The notes: generated by a model not told the origin, from the letters alone. Counted from the first letter of the stretch, positions 6,936-15,718 are shown. The stretch is 47,473 nucleotides of DNA from an uncultured Eubacteriales bacterium (GCA_900314565.1 OMVU01000028.1:1-47473); one strand, 5' to 3'. Translations and numbers: made by a program.

Positions 6936-7277
6936 TTATTGCCATGTCTTCCATACATCCGGCGCATACCCGACTGTGGCCTGCCGTCCGTTCCGGACGA
7001 TCGGCTGACGGATGACACTTTGGTTCTCCATCACTTTTTCAGCCCGTTCATCCGCTGAAATATAGGTGACCAGTGCAAGCAGGTCTTTATCCTTGCAGTT
7101 CGGATCGATCATCGCGTCCACTCCGCCAACGGCCTGCATCACGGAATTGAACTCACCCTTGCTGAGTTCTTTCTCTTTCATATCGATGAATTGAAACTTA
7201 ATACCGCGCTCCTTGAAGAAACGCTCTGCTTTTCGTGTATCGGAACTTTTCTTTGTTCCAAAGATTTGAATGTTCAT
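6936..7277 (-). CDS. ArsC/Spx-like protein without the redox cysteine
   Basis: A 113-residue thioredoxin-fold protein of the arsenate reductase (ArsC/Spx) family. IQIFGTKKSSDTRKAERFF occupies the position where active members have Cys (GTKKCxxTRKA). Here it is Ser-Ser, and no other Cys lies in that loop. A single Cys occurs later, in DPNCKDKD. The C-terminal RQPIVRNGRQATVGY matches the family's PI(V/L)xxG(K/R)xxxG end. Lacking the catalytic Cys it is unlikely to reduce arsenate. A binding or regulatory role like Spx is possible but unproven. Confidence 0.8.
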   Translation of the reverse strand: MNIQIFGTKKSSDTRKAERFFKERGIKFQFIDMKEKELSKGEFNSVMQAVGGVDAMIDPNCKDKDLLALVTYISADERAEKVMENQSVIRQPIVRNGRQATVGYAPDVWKTWQ

Positions 7278-7364
7278 GCCTCACTCTCCTCATGCTAAAC
7301 TCTTCTCCTGCAGCGGCTGATCTGCTTAGCTATAAGAGGCCTCCCAAGTCGAATTTCCCTGAAT

Positions 7365-7850
7365 TCATGCTTCACCTGCCTCTGCGTTGTTCCCGAACGG
7401 ATCTGCCAGTTCCATTCCCATAAGGATGACCTCCTTCTCCCGGCCAAACCCATATCGCTCGTAGAAATCCGGAAGGAATCCTTCATTGGCCGTGATCAAA
7501 TGAATTCCGACAATACCGCTCGCTTTCATGTCCTCGATGCACCTCACCAGAAGCTCTTTCGCGATTCCCCTTCCCTGAAAAGCCGGATCTACAGCAAGAT
7601 CATTGATCTCGAAGGTCCTGCCATGGTGAAAAAGCATGGAAGAACCTAACAGAAATCCGACAGCAAGACCATCCTCAATGTATTCCAGTCCGTATGACTG
7701 CCTCATCTCCAGGATCTCTTTCACGTGGATCACAGCATCCTCCTGTTTCCACGGGTCATTCCACGGCTCTCCGGAAAATGCCTTCGCATAAATTTCTCCG
7801 TACCTGTCGACATGATTCATTGTACACGGCCTGATTTCACCCATCCCCAT
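7365..7850 (-). CDS. GNAT-family N-acetyltransferase
   Basis: A 161-residue acetyltransferase. The acetyl-CoA pyrophosphate loop is clear as AVDPAFQGRGIAKELL (about residues 91-106). It is preceded by the beta strand INDLAV and followed by the C-terminal FYERYGFGRE motif. The N-terminal YAKAFSGEPWNDPW resembles GNAT proteins often annotated as aminoglycoside-6'-acetyltransferase-like, but the substrate cannot be assigned. The gene is followed at 88 bp by the ArsC-like gene on the same strand. Confidence 0.85.
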   Translation of the reverse strand: MGMGEIRPCTMNHVDRYGEIYAKAFSGEPWNDPWKQEDAVIHVKEILEMRQSYGLEYIEDGLAVGFLLGSSMLFHHGRTFEINDLAVDPAFQGRGIAKELLVRCIEDMKASGIVGIHLITANEGFLPDFYERYGFGREKEVILMGMELADPFGNNAEAGEA

Positions 7851-7871
7851 AAGTCCTCCGTATCAACATGT

Positions 7872-7976
7872 AAGTCTTGATCTCATTTGTTCTTCAGTTA
7901 AACACCTTCCCGCAGGCTGTGGCATCCGCGCCGGCAAGTCTTGATCTCATTCGTTCTTCAGATAAACATCTTCCCG
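7872..7976 (+). repeat. Direct repeat, two copies 64 bp apart
   Basis: AAGTCTTGATCTCATTYGTT and the following CTTCAG-TAAACA-CTTCCCG occur at 7872 and 7936 with three or four differences. The spacing again is close to 62 bases. Confidence 0.7.
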
Positions 7977-7991
7977 GTCGGAGAAATTCTA

Positions 7992-8148
7992 GTTTATCTT
8001 AGCGGTGCTATTCGCATTCCGCTTGCGCTCCATGCTCATTGTCGCGCTGTCGCGCTATCGTCTGTTCGCATTTTGTGCGGCTTTGTGAGCAAGCTCCCAG
8101 CCGCCCAATTGCTCCATCCGGCACCGCTCGTAGGTACGCGCAACTTAT
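7992..8148 (-). repeat. Family M MITE-like element, copy 1
   Basis: About 155 bp, bounded by GCGGTGCTATTCGC on one side and GGCACCGCTC on the other, so the ends are inverted repeats around GAGCGGTGC. The same element occurs twice in tandem and in the other orientation at 19918-20225. It ends six bases from the bcp stop codon and encodes nothing obvious. Confidence 0.75.
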
Positions 8149-8153
8149 GATCT

Positions 8154-8609
8154 TCATTCCAGTTCTCCCAGCATCTGCGCCGGGTTATCCGCTGCCTTCA
8201 CCTTGCCGAAGGCCTTTATGATCATGCCGTTCTCATCGATCAGATAGGTCGTCCGGACCACTCCCATGCTGACCTTGCCATAGTTCTTCTTCTCCTTCCA
8301 GACATCATAAGCCTGAATCACTTCCTTCTCCGGATCGGAGAGAAGGGTAAAGGGCAGACCGTATTTCTCCTCGAACTTCTTGTGAGACGCCACGCTGTCC
8401 TTGCTCACACCGAGAACGACCGCCCCCTTCTCCAGGAACTGCGGGTACAGTTCCCCGAACGCGCAGGCCTGCTTCGTGCAGCCGGCCGTCATATCCTTCG
8501 GATAAAAGTACAGGATCACCTTTTTTCCCTGATAATCCGCAAGGCTTCTCATGTCTCCGTTCTGATCCGGCAGGGTAAATGCCGGTGCTTTGCTTCCGAT
8601 TTCTAACAT
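8154..8609 (-). CDS. bcp: Thioredoxin-dependent thiol peroxidase (Bcp/PrxQ)
   Basis: A 151-residue peroxiredoxin that reduces hydroperoxides in the cytoplasm using thioredoxin. The peroxidatic Cys44 lies in DMTAGCTKQACAF and the resolving Cys49 five residues on, the PrxQ arrangement. The usual TPGCT reads TAGCT here. The N-terminal GSKAPAFTLPDQNG and the VILYFYPKD strand are typical. Length is normal. No regulator is adjacent. Confidence 0.95.
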   Translation of the reverse strand: MLEIGSKAPAFTLPDQNGDMRSLADYQGKKVILYFYPKDMTAGCTKQACAFGELYPQFLEKGAVVLGVSKDSVASHKKFEEKYGLPFTLLSDPEKEVIQAYDVWKEKKNYGKVSMGVVRTTYLIDENGMIIKAFGKVKAADNPAQMLGELE

Positions 8610-8650
8610 ATCCTATCCTTTCTGCTCCAGGGCATCAAACGAAGTCAGAC

Positions 8651-8692
8651 CCTCGGAGTTTGAATCTCCGAGAATCCTTGCTTAAATTTCTT
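8651..8692 (+). repeat. Family E hairpin repeat, copy 2
   Basis: CTCGGAGTTTGAATCTCCGA followed by GAATCCTTGCTTAAATTTCT. The stem differs slightly from copy 1 and the flank is identical in inverted orientation. Confidence 0.75.
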
Positions 8693-9169
8693 ACAATTCA
8701 TCAGCTGCCGATCCCGGAAGAATATCCGAAGGCGGACGAATTTACTCCCTGAAAATGCACAGCATTCACTGCCAATTTTCCTGCATCGGTCGCTGCCAAT
8801 CTCTTCCCCGCGTATGCACAGCAGCTGATTACCCTCATAGAAGGGTTTTCCGCTCATGCCGATCTTCCCCGCATACGCATAGTAGCTGATCTTCTTCAAT
8901 CTTAACAAATCCACAGATGATTACAAGCTCGAAGCTCTTCACGGAATAAAAAAGCAGAGCCCAAAAGTCCAGTGTCATCTTATAATTAATGATATTGCCC
9001 AAAGGTCCTGCTCCCGAATTTTTCTGTATCACGCATCTGCGCGTTTATGCCGCTTTACACTGCGCTTCTGAAATCTCTGTGTTTGCACATCTGCAAATGA
9101 ATTTATTTCCATATTATTTCCATATTGTGCTTTTTATGTGTATTTATTGACTATTCAATAATATTCATG
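8693..9169. other. Intergenic stretch with a 61-bp imperfect duplication, no gene recognised
   Basis: TCTTCCCCGCRTAYGCAYAG recurs at 8802 and 8863. Short minus-strand frames cross it (8645-8914, 8835-9032) but they encode the duplicated motif, lack ribosome-binding sites and match no family I know. It may be decayed coding DNA. Confidence 0.5.
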
Positions 9170-9199
9170 TTGACTTTTGGCTGTTTTAAGTGCTATATT
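9170..9199 (+). promoter_or_regulatory. Sigma-A promoter of the HTH-Uma2 gene
   Basis: TTGACT (9170-9175), an 18-base spacer and TATATT (9194-9199). Predicted transcription starts near 9206, leaving a leader of about 125 bases before the ATG. Confidence 0.65.
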
Positions 9200-9329
9200 G
9201 ATTACGGAACATTTGTTTGAACCGATACGGAGATTCCCAAGCTGCTTATCTGTAGAAGTGTCTGTAGAAGCGTCAATAAAATCGGGGGATGTCTGTGTCG
9301 GCTTTACGAGTTGTCGAAAGGAGTTTAAG

Positions 9330-10226
9330 ATGACCATTGAAGAATTGAAAAACAGAAAAACTGCTTTAGGCCTCACAAATGAAATGATTGCGAAAGCTGC
9401 AGATCTTCCGCTGAGCACCGTTCAGAAGATAATGAGCGGCGCCACAAAGGCACCCAGAAAATCTACTTTGATAGCAATCGAGACCATTCTCGCTGCCGAA
9501 GAGCAGCAAAGAATGAATATAAATGAAGGAATGAATATAAATGAAGAGAAGTCCTCCCGGAGCTCAGATTTTACTTATGAAAATTGCCCCGGAAGAAACA
9601 CTCCCGATCCGGTAAAAGAAGCTGCCGCAGACTACAACGTTTCGACTTCCGCCCCCAAAAAAGACGGAGAATACACTTTGGATGACTACTATGCTCTTCC
9701 CGATGAGCGCCGGGTAGAACTGATCGACGGTGTGTTCTACGACATGTCAGCCCCTGCCGTTATTCATCAGAAGATCCTTGGAGAACTCTATATTCTTTTC
9801 CGCGAGTGCACGGATGCTCATGAAGGCGAGTGCGAAGTATATCTGTCCCCCTGTGATGTCAGACTGGACATGGACAACAAGACTATGGTACAGCCTGATC
9901 TGCTTGTGATCTGCAGGTCTTACGATCTCGACGCGAAACGCTTTGAGGGCGCGCCTGATCTTGTGCTGGAGATTCTCTCTCCCTCCACCCGCTCCAAGGA
10001 TATGCTTCTCAAGCTATACAAATATCAGAATGCCGGCGTAAAGGAGTACTGGGTCGTGGATCCGGATCACGAAACAGTCCTGGTCTATTATTTTCAGGAT
10101 GACAATTTCTATCCCGAAAAATATGATTTTGACGCCGTCATTCCGATCCACATATCAGAGGGACAGTGTTCCATTGATTTTTCGAGGGTCAACCGGGCTC
10201 TCAAGAAAGTCCGTGCTGCAAAATAA
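9330..10226 (+). CDS. HTH-Uma2 fusion protein (PD-(D/E)XK nuclease-like)
   Basis: A 298-residue two-domain protein. Residues 1-60 form a Cro/CI-like helix-turn-helix (NEMIAKAADLPLSTVQKIMSG). A low-complexity linker with a duplicated MNINE motif follows (about 62-110). The C-terminal Uma2 domain (about 112-298) begins YTLDDYYALPDERRVELIDG and holds KTMVQPDLLVIC, APDLVLEILSPSTRSKD and KEYWVVDP, the conserved acidic and Lys residues of the restriction-endonuclease-like fold. Uma2 proteins are abundant in cyanobacteria and some Clostridia and have no settled role. The fused HTH implies targeting to DNA. AAAGGAG precedes the ATG at 9330. An upstream in-frame TTG at 9177 lies inside the promoter and is rejected. 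Confidence 0.85.
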   Translation: MTIEELKNRKTALGLTNEMIAKAADLPLSTVQKIMSGATKAPRKSTLIAIETILAAEEQQRMNINEGMNINEEKSSRSSDFTYENCPGRNTPDPVKEAAADYNVSTSAPKKDGEYTLDDYYALPDERRVELIDGVFYDMSAPAVIHQKILGELYILFRECTDAHEGECEVYLSPCDVRLDMDNKTMVQPDLLVICRSYDLDAKRFEGAPDLVLEILSPSTRSKDMLLKLYKYQNAGVKEYWVVDPDHETVLVYYFQDDNFYPEKYDFDAVIPIHISEGQCSIDFSRVNRALKKVRAAK

Positions 10227-10335
10227 CATGCAAAATAACAGCAAGATAACATACAAAGTAACACGTAAATAACATGCAAAGTAACAGCAAGATAACATAC
10301 AAAGTAACATGCAAAGTAACACGTAAAATAACATG
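10226..10335 (+). repeat. Short tandem repeats of a 10-12 base AACATGCAAAGT-type unit
   Basis: Variants of ATAACATGCAAA, GTAACAGCAAG, ATAACATACAAA and GTAACACGTAA alternate from the stop codon of the Uma2 gene up to the terminator. A longer block of about 46 bases is itself duplicated. The open frames through it (for example 10201-10392) are artefacts of the repeat. Confidence 0.8.
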
Positions 10336-10336
10336 C

Positions 10337-10377
10337 AAAAAGCAGCGGAGCCGACAATCAGCTGCCGGCTCCGCTGC
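10337..10377 (-). terminator. Rho-independent terminator of the alcohol dehydrogenase gene
   Basis: GCAGCGGAGCCG (10342-10353) pairs perfectly with CGGCTCCGCTGC (10366-10377) around a 12-base loop. On the minus strand the stem is followed by TTTTT. It could also stop plus-strand transcripts from the Uma2 gene, though the U-tract on that side is weak. Confidence 0.85.
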
Positions 10378-10410
10378 CCGTAATCTTATCATTATATGTC
10401 ACCGTCTCAC

Positions 10411-11601
10411 TCAGACATTTACGCCATCCATAGCCATATGGTACATTTCTTTGATTCCTTCATAATCTACCGGCTTGATTTTGGTAATCGTAATTGTCTT
10501 AAAGTAAGAAGCCTCCAGAGAAAGCTGATCAAGCTCTTCCTCGCTCGGCGTAATGCCCATCTCCTTAATTGATACCGGCATGCCGATCTCCCGGAAGAAT
10601 TCGACTGTTCTGCGGATACCTTCCTCCGAAGCCTTGATATCATCCTCTTCTGTCACGCCCCATACCTTCCGGGCATACCGGGAGAATCTGGACGGACAGT
10701 CTTTGTAAAGATATGCTGCCCATGCGCTCCAGACGGCCGTTACAGTCGCGCCGTGTACAAGGTCGAACATACCGCCCATCTGCTGACCCAGCTTATGTAC
10801 CGAGAAGTCCTTGCCTCTGCCGCACTCGGTCAGATCGTTATGAGACAGAGCCCCTGCCCACATGATCTCCGCATTTGCGTCGTAATCGTTACGGTTCTCT
10901 TTTACGATCCTGGCGTTCTTAATGACCGTACGAAGGAGACCTTCCGCGATCTCATCTGTCAGTTCACACTTGACCCCGGGGATGAAATAGCGTTCCATAG
11001 TATGCATCATGATATCCGCGACGCCTGCAAAGAAATAATAATCCGGGACAGCCGGAAGAAGTTCGGGGTTCATAATGGCGAACCTGCAGCGGTTCAGATC
11101 CGTACCGAATCCTTTCTTTTTACCGTTCTCCTCATTCGTCAGGACCGCGTCTGCGGACATTTCCGAACCGGCTGCCGCGATAGTCAATACGCAGGCGACC
11201 GGAAGAGATTCTGTGATCTTGACCTTCTTATACCAGATATCCCAGAGCGCTGCGTCAGGATGGGAAGTTCCGTGGGCAATAGCCTTGGCGGTATCGATAA
11301 CGCTGCCGCCGCCGACGCCCAGGATATAATCGGCACCGAATTCCACGGCCTGACGGACACCTTCCTCGGCATGTGCCAGCGTAGGATTGGGCTTGACACC
11401 GCCATATGTCATTGCTGTAAGACCGGCATCCTCAATAGATTTTGTCACACGGTCCAGCAGTCCGCTCTTCACTGCGCTGCCGCCGCCATAGACTACAAAT
11501 ACATGGCTGCCGCCGTCCGCTTTGATCAGGCTTCCAGCCTGCATCTCCGTGGCCTTGCCGAAAACAACTCTTGTGGGTGTGTACTGTACAAAATTATTCA
11601 T
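10411..11601 (-). CDS. Iron-containing alcohol dehydrogenase (butanol dehydrogenase-like)
   Basis: A 396-residue group III alcohol dehydrogenase that reduces aldehydes to alcohols with NAD(P)H. The nucleotide-binding GVGGGSVIDTAKAIA is at about residues 96-110. The metal-site region reads AGVADIMMHTMERYF, with SVHKLGQQMGG and DLVHGATVTAVW giving the usual Asp and three His ligands. Overall similarity is to the YqhD/BDH-like branch. It is preceded by a 375-bp gap with repeats and followed by a strong terminator, so it is probably transcribed alone. Substrate range is not deducible. Confidence 0.93.
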   Translation of the reverse strand: MNNFVQYTPTRVVFGKATEMQAGSLIKADGGSHVFVVYGGGSAVKSGLLDRVTKSIEDAGLTAMTYGGVKPNPTLAHAEEGVRQAVEFGADYILGVGGGSVIDTAKAIAHGTSHPDAALWDIWYKKVKITESLPVACVLTIAAAGSEMSADAVLTNEENGKKKGFGTDLNRCRFAIMNPELLPAVPDYYFFAGVADIMMHTMERYFIPGVKCELTDEIAEGLLRTVIKNARIVKENRNDYDANAEIMWAGALSHNDLTECGRGKDFSVHKLGQQMGGMFDLVHGATVTAVWSAWAAYLYKDCPSRFSRYARKVWGVTEEDDIKASEEGIRRTVEFFREIGMPVSIKEMGITPSEEELDQLSLEASYFKTITITKIKPVDYEGIKEMYHMAMDGVNV

Positions 11602-11977
11602 ATTCTCTGTCTCTTTTCTCCTGATAAAACATGTTCAATTGTTTTGTTCCTTTATCAGAGATGTCCTTGATCACACTGCTGTTACATTTTTCAGATCCCC
11701 GATATTCGGTCTATAATATACTCGAAATTGATGTGCAATGCAATAATATAGATTCCAATCCCGCTCATATCTCATGCATTTCTTTATTCTGCAAGTTTTT
11801 TCTCACTGTGCCGGTCAGCTTCTCTGAGATTAAATCTCCGAGAATCCTTGCTTAAATTTCTTGAACCGTCCGATCCATACATTATAAAATGGATATCAGG
11901 AACACCTCTGCGTTCCTGCCGCACCGGCATGTTCCTCTGATACGTACAGTTTCAGTAAATAAAAGGAGTTCATAAAG
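11602..11977. repeat. Intergenic region with family E copy 3 and a partial family A hairpin
   Basis: Positions 11820-11862 carry TCTCTGAGATTAAATCTCCG followed by AGAATCCTTGCTTAAATTTC (family E). Positions 11896-11925 carry CAGGAACACCTCTGCGTTCC (family A hairpin). The promoters of the two divergent genes must lie here, but I cannot assign them with confidence. Confidence 0.65.
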
Positions 11978-14023
11978 TTGGAGAGATTCTTTTCATGGCA
12001 GATCAGACATAGAAAATCCGTGATCGTTCTGTTCATTGTGATTATCAGCATATGCGCATTCTGCCAAGCAAAGGTAAAGGTGAATACTAACCTTGCCGAC
12101 TATCTTCCGAAGGATTCCGCTTCAACGATTGCTTTGGACGAGATGGGAAGGGAATTTACCGGAGATATTCCGAATGCGGAAATGATGGTCTCCGACATTT
12201 CCATGCTGGAAGCGGCCAGACTTCAGGATAAAATTGAAACGTTGGTCGGAGTGAAAGATGTGTCCGGTATAAGAAATGCGAACCTTCTGGGGGTTCCCTA
12301 CGAATTTTTAGGCGAAGACGCTGTCCGTTCATACTATAAGGACGGAAATGCCCTTTATACACTTACACTTGATCCGGAAAGCGGCTTCAGCCTTCTGGAA
12401 GATCTGAAAAATGTCACGGACAAAAGAGTAAGCCTTGCGGGTTCTTTTGTCACCAGCAAACACGCTCAGAAAAACAGCGGACCCGAAGTCATCAAGACGG
12501 TAGCGATCGTTATTGTTTTCGCTATCGTGCTTTTCATGTTTACCATGGATTCCTGGCTCACTCCATTTTTACTGGTCGGCACGCTCCTCTGCGCGGTCAT
12601 CATCAATTCCGGAACAAATCTGATTTTCGGAACAATTTCATCCGTGACAAATACTGCCGCAAGTGTACTCCAGATGGGTGTATCCGTCGATTATTTCATC
12701 TTTATACTGCATCGGTACAGAGAGTATACGGACATGGGACGGAGTTCGGACGATGCCATGATCCTGGCTCTGACGAATTCCGGAAGCTCTGTGGTATCCA
12801 GTTCTCTGACCACAGTCATCGGGTTTGCCGCGCTTGCCTTCATGAGATACGGAATCGGGATCGATATGGGGATCGTTCTCTCCAAGGGCGTACTGATCAG
12901 CCTGATCTGTGCCTTTACGCTCCTGCCATGCCTGATCCTCTCTCTGGACAAATGGATGAACAGAACGCGGCATAAACCTCTTATTTTTACCGCTTATAAA
13001 CTGTCTGCCGTCAGTATGAAGATACGCTATCCGGTCATGGTCCTTTTCCTGATCCTGCTCATTCCGGCCCTGGTCCTTCAGTCAAAAAGCAGATACTACT
13101 ACGGTTCGTCGCATTTCTACAGTGACGATCATCCTGTTATGGTCGAAAAAGCGGAAATAGAATCCGTATTCGGACAGAAAAATACCATTGTTATTCTTGT
13201 GCCGAAAGGAGACACCGCATCGGAATACAGGCTGACAGAGGCACTGAGAGAAATGCCTGAGACCGTCAGCGTCACTTCTTACACCGGAACTTTCAGCCCC
13301 CATATTCCTTATGAAATGATTCCCGAAAAGTTCTCCGAACAGCTGATATCCGAAAGCTACAGCCGCTTTGTCCTCACCCTGAACGTGGATGAGGAAAGTG
13401 AGAGTACCTTTGCATTAATTGACAGAATAAGAGAAAAAGCTCAGAGTCTGTATGCACAACCGATCTATATAGCCGGGAACAGCGCCTCCACACTGGATCT
13501 GAAATCGGTCATATCCAAAGACAATACCAACGTAAATCTGATTGCCGTATGCGCCATTTTTATGATATTGGTGCTCACAATGCGTTCGCTCAGATTACCG
13601 CTGCTTCTCACATTCTGCATAAAAGGAGCCATCTGGATCAGCATGGCTGTCTCCTGTTTGAAGGGAGACCGGCTTTTTTATATCGGATATCTGATCGTCA
13701 GCTCCATTCTTCTCGGATCGACGGTAGACTACGCGATCCTTGCAACGAACCGATTCCTTGAATTTAAGGAAACGATGCATGCTAAAAATGCGATCAGAGA
13801 AAGTATCGCTCACTCGGCTGTTTCCGTGCTTACATCGGGCCTGATCCTTATGGCTGCAGGCGGATTACTCGGAGTCGTCTGCACGGATCAGCTCACGGCA
13901 CAGCTCGGGACGCTCCTTGCAAGAGGAACTTTTACGGCCATGTTCGTTGTCCTTTTTGCGCTTCCCGGCCTGCTGCAGCTCATATTTCCGGAAAAAAAGG
14001 AACCGAAAGAAAAAGAAATTTAA
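11978..14023 (+). CDS. MMPL/RND-family membrane transporter
   Basis: A 681-residue polytopic protein with two similar halves, as in RND/MMPL exporters. Each half has one N-terminal helix, an extracytoplasmic domain (about 35-165 and 370-505) and five helices. The family's acidic residue in a central helix appears as MGVSVDYFIFILHRYRE in the first half and LLGSTVDYAILATNRFLE in the second. Such proteins use the proton gradient to move lipids, siderophores or drugs; the substrate here is unknown. The start is TTG, chosen because AAAGGAG lies about ten bases upstream and the sequence MERFFSWQIRHRKSVIVLF is a proper membrane start. It converges with the SDR gene, leaving a three-base gap. Confidence 0.9.
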   Translation: MERFFSWQIRHRKSVIVLFIVIISICAFCQAKVKVNTNLADYLPKDSASTIALDEMGREFTGDIPNAEMMVSDISMLEAARLQDKIETLVGVKDVSGIRNANLLGVPYEFLGEDAVRSYYKDGNALYTLTLDPESGFSLLEDLKNVTDKRVSLAGSFVTSKHAQKNSGPEVIKTVAIVIVFAIVLFMFTMDSWLTPFLLVGTLLCAVIINSGTNLIFGTISSVTNTAASVLQMGVSVDYFIFILHRYREYTDMGRSSDDAMILALTNSGSSVVSSSLTTVIGFAALAFMRYGIGIDMGIVLSKGVLISLICAFTLLPCLILSLDKWMNRTRHKPLIFTAYKLSAVSMKIRYPVMVLFLILLIPALVLQSKSRYYYGSSHFYSDDHPVMVEKAEIESVFGQKNTIVILVPKGDTASEYRLTEALREMPETVSVTSYTGTFSPHIPYEMIPEKFSEQLISESYSRFVLTLNVDEESESTFALIDRIREKAQSLYAQPIYIAGNSASTLDLKSVISKDNTNVNLIAVCAIFMILVLTMRSLRLPLLLTFCIKGAIWISMAVSCLKGDRLFYIGYLIVSSILLGSTVDYAILATNRFLEFKETMHAKNAIRESIAHSAVSVLTSGLILMAAGGLLGVVCTDQLTAQLGTLLARGTFTAMFVVLFALPGLLQLIFPEKKEPKEKEI

Positions 14024-14026
14024 AAG

Positions 14027-14797
14027 TTACAGGAAAGCTCCATTGCAGACCTGAATGACCTGCCCTTTAACGTGCTTTCCCATATCGGAAGCAAGGAACA
14101 GGCATGCGTTTGCCTGATCCATGGGATCACATTCCGGACCGGGGAAGTAGACAAAATGCTTGCTGTACTCCAGCATCTTCGCACCGCCGGGCTGTTCTCC
14201 GGCCTTGTTTGCCAGGTGCGCAGGAGTCACTGTTGCACCCGGCGCAACAGCGTTGATACGAATGTTGGTATCGATCAGGCGCATAGCGACATTCTTTGTC
14301 AGCGTATTGATCGCGCCCTTGGATGACGTATAGGATGCACCACAGAACGGACGGTCACCGTTGACAGACGAGATATTGATGATGCATCCCTCATTCTTCG
14401 GAAGGAAGACTTTCAGCGCCTCCCGGATGAAGCGGAACGGACCGAATACATTTGTCTGGTAGACATGTTCCAGCCATTCATCGTCAGTCTCGTCGATCAT
14501 TTTCTGCTCTCCGATTGCAGCGTTGTTGATGACGATGTCCAGATCGCCGTAAACGTCTATCGCCGTCTGAATTACTCTCTTTACATCGTCCAGATTTTTG
14601 TTGTCCGCCACGACACCAGTGACTTCATATCCCTGATCTCTGATCTTCTGTACCGCGGCATCCAGTTTTTCCTGGCCTCTGGCTGTCATTACGACCTTTG
14701 CCCCCTCTTTGGCGAACAGCTCTGCCATACTGTATCCCATGCCGTAGCTTGCACCTGACACGATTGCTACTTTCCCATTCAGCATTTTTGCATCCAT
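14027..14797 (-). CDS. Short-chain dehydrogenase/reductase
   Basis: A 256-residue classical SDR. The cofactor loop is SGASYGMG (residues 14-21), followed by NNAA (91-94) and the catalytic Ser143/144, Tyr156 and Lys160 in YTSSK. The C-terminal VNG... PGATVTPAHL pattern is typical. It acts as an NAD(P)-dependent oxidoreductase on an unknown carbonyl or alcohol. It is the last gene of a probable minus-strand transcription unit (17153 to 14027), 31 bases after the flavodoxin lipoprotein gene, and probably under the divergent LysR regulator. Confidence 0.9.
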   Translation of the reverse strand: MDAKMLNGKVAIVSGASYGMGYSMAELFAKEGAKVVMTARGQEKLDAAVQKIRDQGYEVTGVVADNKNLDDVKRVIQTAIDVYGDLDIVINNAAIGEQKMIDETDDEWLEHVYQTNVFGPFRFIREALKVFLPKNEGCIINISSVNGDRPFCGASYTSSKGAINTLTKNVAMRLIDTNIRINAVAPGATVTPAHLANKAGEQPGGAKMLEYSKHFVYFPGPECDPMDQANACLFLASDMGKHVKGQVIQVCNGAFL

Positions 14798-14828
14798 TGT
14801 TCATCGTCCTCCTCTCAAAACGCAGAAC

Positions 14829-15569
14829 TTATCTGTTTTCCTGTACCCATGTACGAATATTCAGCTCCTCATCCTTTACCGATTCACCGCGAATATCCAG
14901 ACCCTCGATGATCTCCGCCTCCGGCTCCAGATTCCTGATCGTGTCGATCGTGTTGGAGAAGTGGCTGCCTTCATGGGTAATAAAGACCTTTATTGTTTTT
15001 CCTGAAAAATCATATGTATCAAAAAATGAATAGACCGGCATCGGAAGGTCTCCCCACCAATTCGGAAACACCAGATAGATGTCATCGTACTGACCCGGGT
15101 TCTCGAGCACTGTTTTCAGCGTGGGGCGGAAATTCTCATTCTGCTCATTTTTTGCCTGTTCCACCGTCTGGTCGTAATCCGCCGGATAGGATTCCTCCGA
15201 CACAATCTCAAAGGTATCACAGCCTGCTTCGCCGGCGATCCACTCTGCGATCAGCTGCGCATTGCCCTTTACAGAACTGCCGTCTGTCTGCAGGCTGGCG
15301 CTCGATACAACGTCCACATTTTCCGGAAATTCCGTGTTCCCGACACGGCTGAAATACACAGCAATTGCCTTTTTTTGGGAGTCTGCTTTTTCCGCAGTGC
15401 CTTCCTTCTTTTCACTATCTGTGACGGATTCCGAAACAGGCGCTGACTGTGCGGTCATTTCGAGTGCAGACTGTGCGGTCGTTTCCGATGCGGGAGATTT
15501 GCCTCCGCAACTGGCAAAAATCAGGCTTGCGGCGCATAGGACTGCGACTGAAATACTTGATCTTTTCAT
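14829..15569 (-). CDS. Flavodoxin-like lipoprotein
   Basis: A 246-residue protein with a lipoprotein signal peptide (lipobox IFASC, lipidated Cys21), a Ser/Thr/Glu-rich spacer (about 22-66) and a flavodoxin domain. The FMN phosphate loop is YFSRVGNT (72-79), and LVFPNWWGDLPMPVYSFF and ITHEGSH match the Flavodoxin_4 family. Lipidation places this FMN protein on the outer face of the membrane, unlike cytoplasmic flavodoxins. It lies after two cyclophilin-like lipoprotein genes and before an SDR gene. I infer a surface redox module; the electron donor and acceptor are unknown. Confidence 0.9.
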   Translation of the reverse strand: MKRSSISVAVLCAASLIFASCGGKSPASETTAQSALEMTAQSAPVSESVTDSEKKEGTAEKADSQKKAIAVYFSRVGNTEFPENVDVVSSASLQTDGSSVKGNAQLIAEWIAGEAGCDTFEIVSEESYPADYDQTVEQAKNEQNENFRPTLKTVLENPGQYDDIYLVFPNWWGDLPMPVYSFFDTYDFSGKTIKVFITHEGSHFSNTIDTIRNLEPEAEIIEGLDIRGESVKDEELNIRTWVQENR

Positions 15570-15601
15570 GCTGTCTCCTCTTAAATTCTTTGTTGGAAGT
15601 A

Positions 15602-15632
15602 TCCCGGCAGAGGGTTGCTGACCCTGCCGGGA
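15602..15632 (-). other. Intercistronic hairpin
   Basis: TCCCGGCAG (15602-15610) pairs with CTGCCGGGA (15624-15632), with GGGT/ACCC inside. There is no U-tract on either strand, so it is more likely an mRNA processing or stability element between the cyclophilin-like and flavodoxin genes than a terminator. Confidence 0.5.
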
Positions 15633-15718
15633 CCCGTGGGTATGTATTCATTTTCAATCAAACTGCAGGGATTCGTCTGTTTACTCTTCATCGCGCAATA
15701 CTCGTGACAATTCATTTT

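Noticed and set aside
6495-7058. 187-codon plus-strand frame
   Set aside because: It runs through degenerate tandem repeats and into the antisense of the ArsC-like gene; no ribosome-binding site and no family.
10109-10392. Cys/Tyr/Leu-rich minus-strand frames
   Set aside because: They are translations of the short AACATGCAAAGT repeats in different frames.
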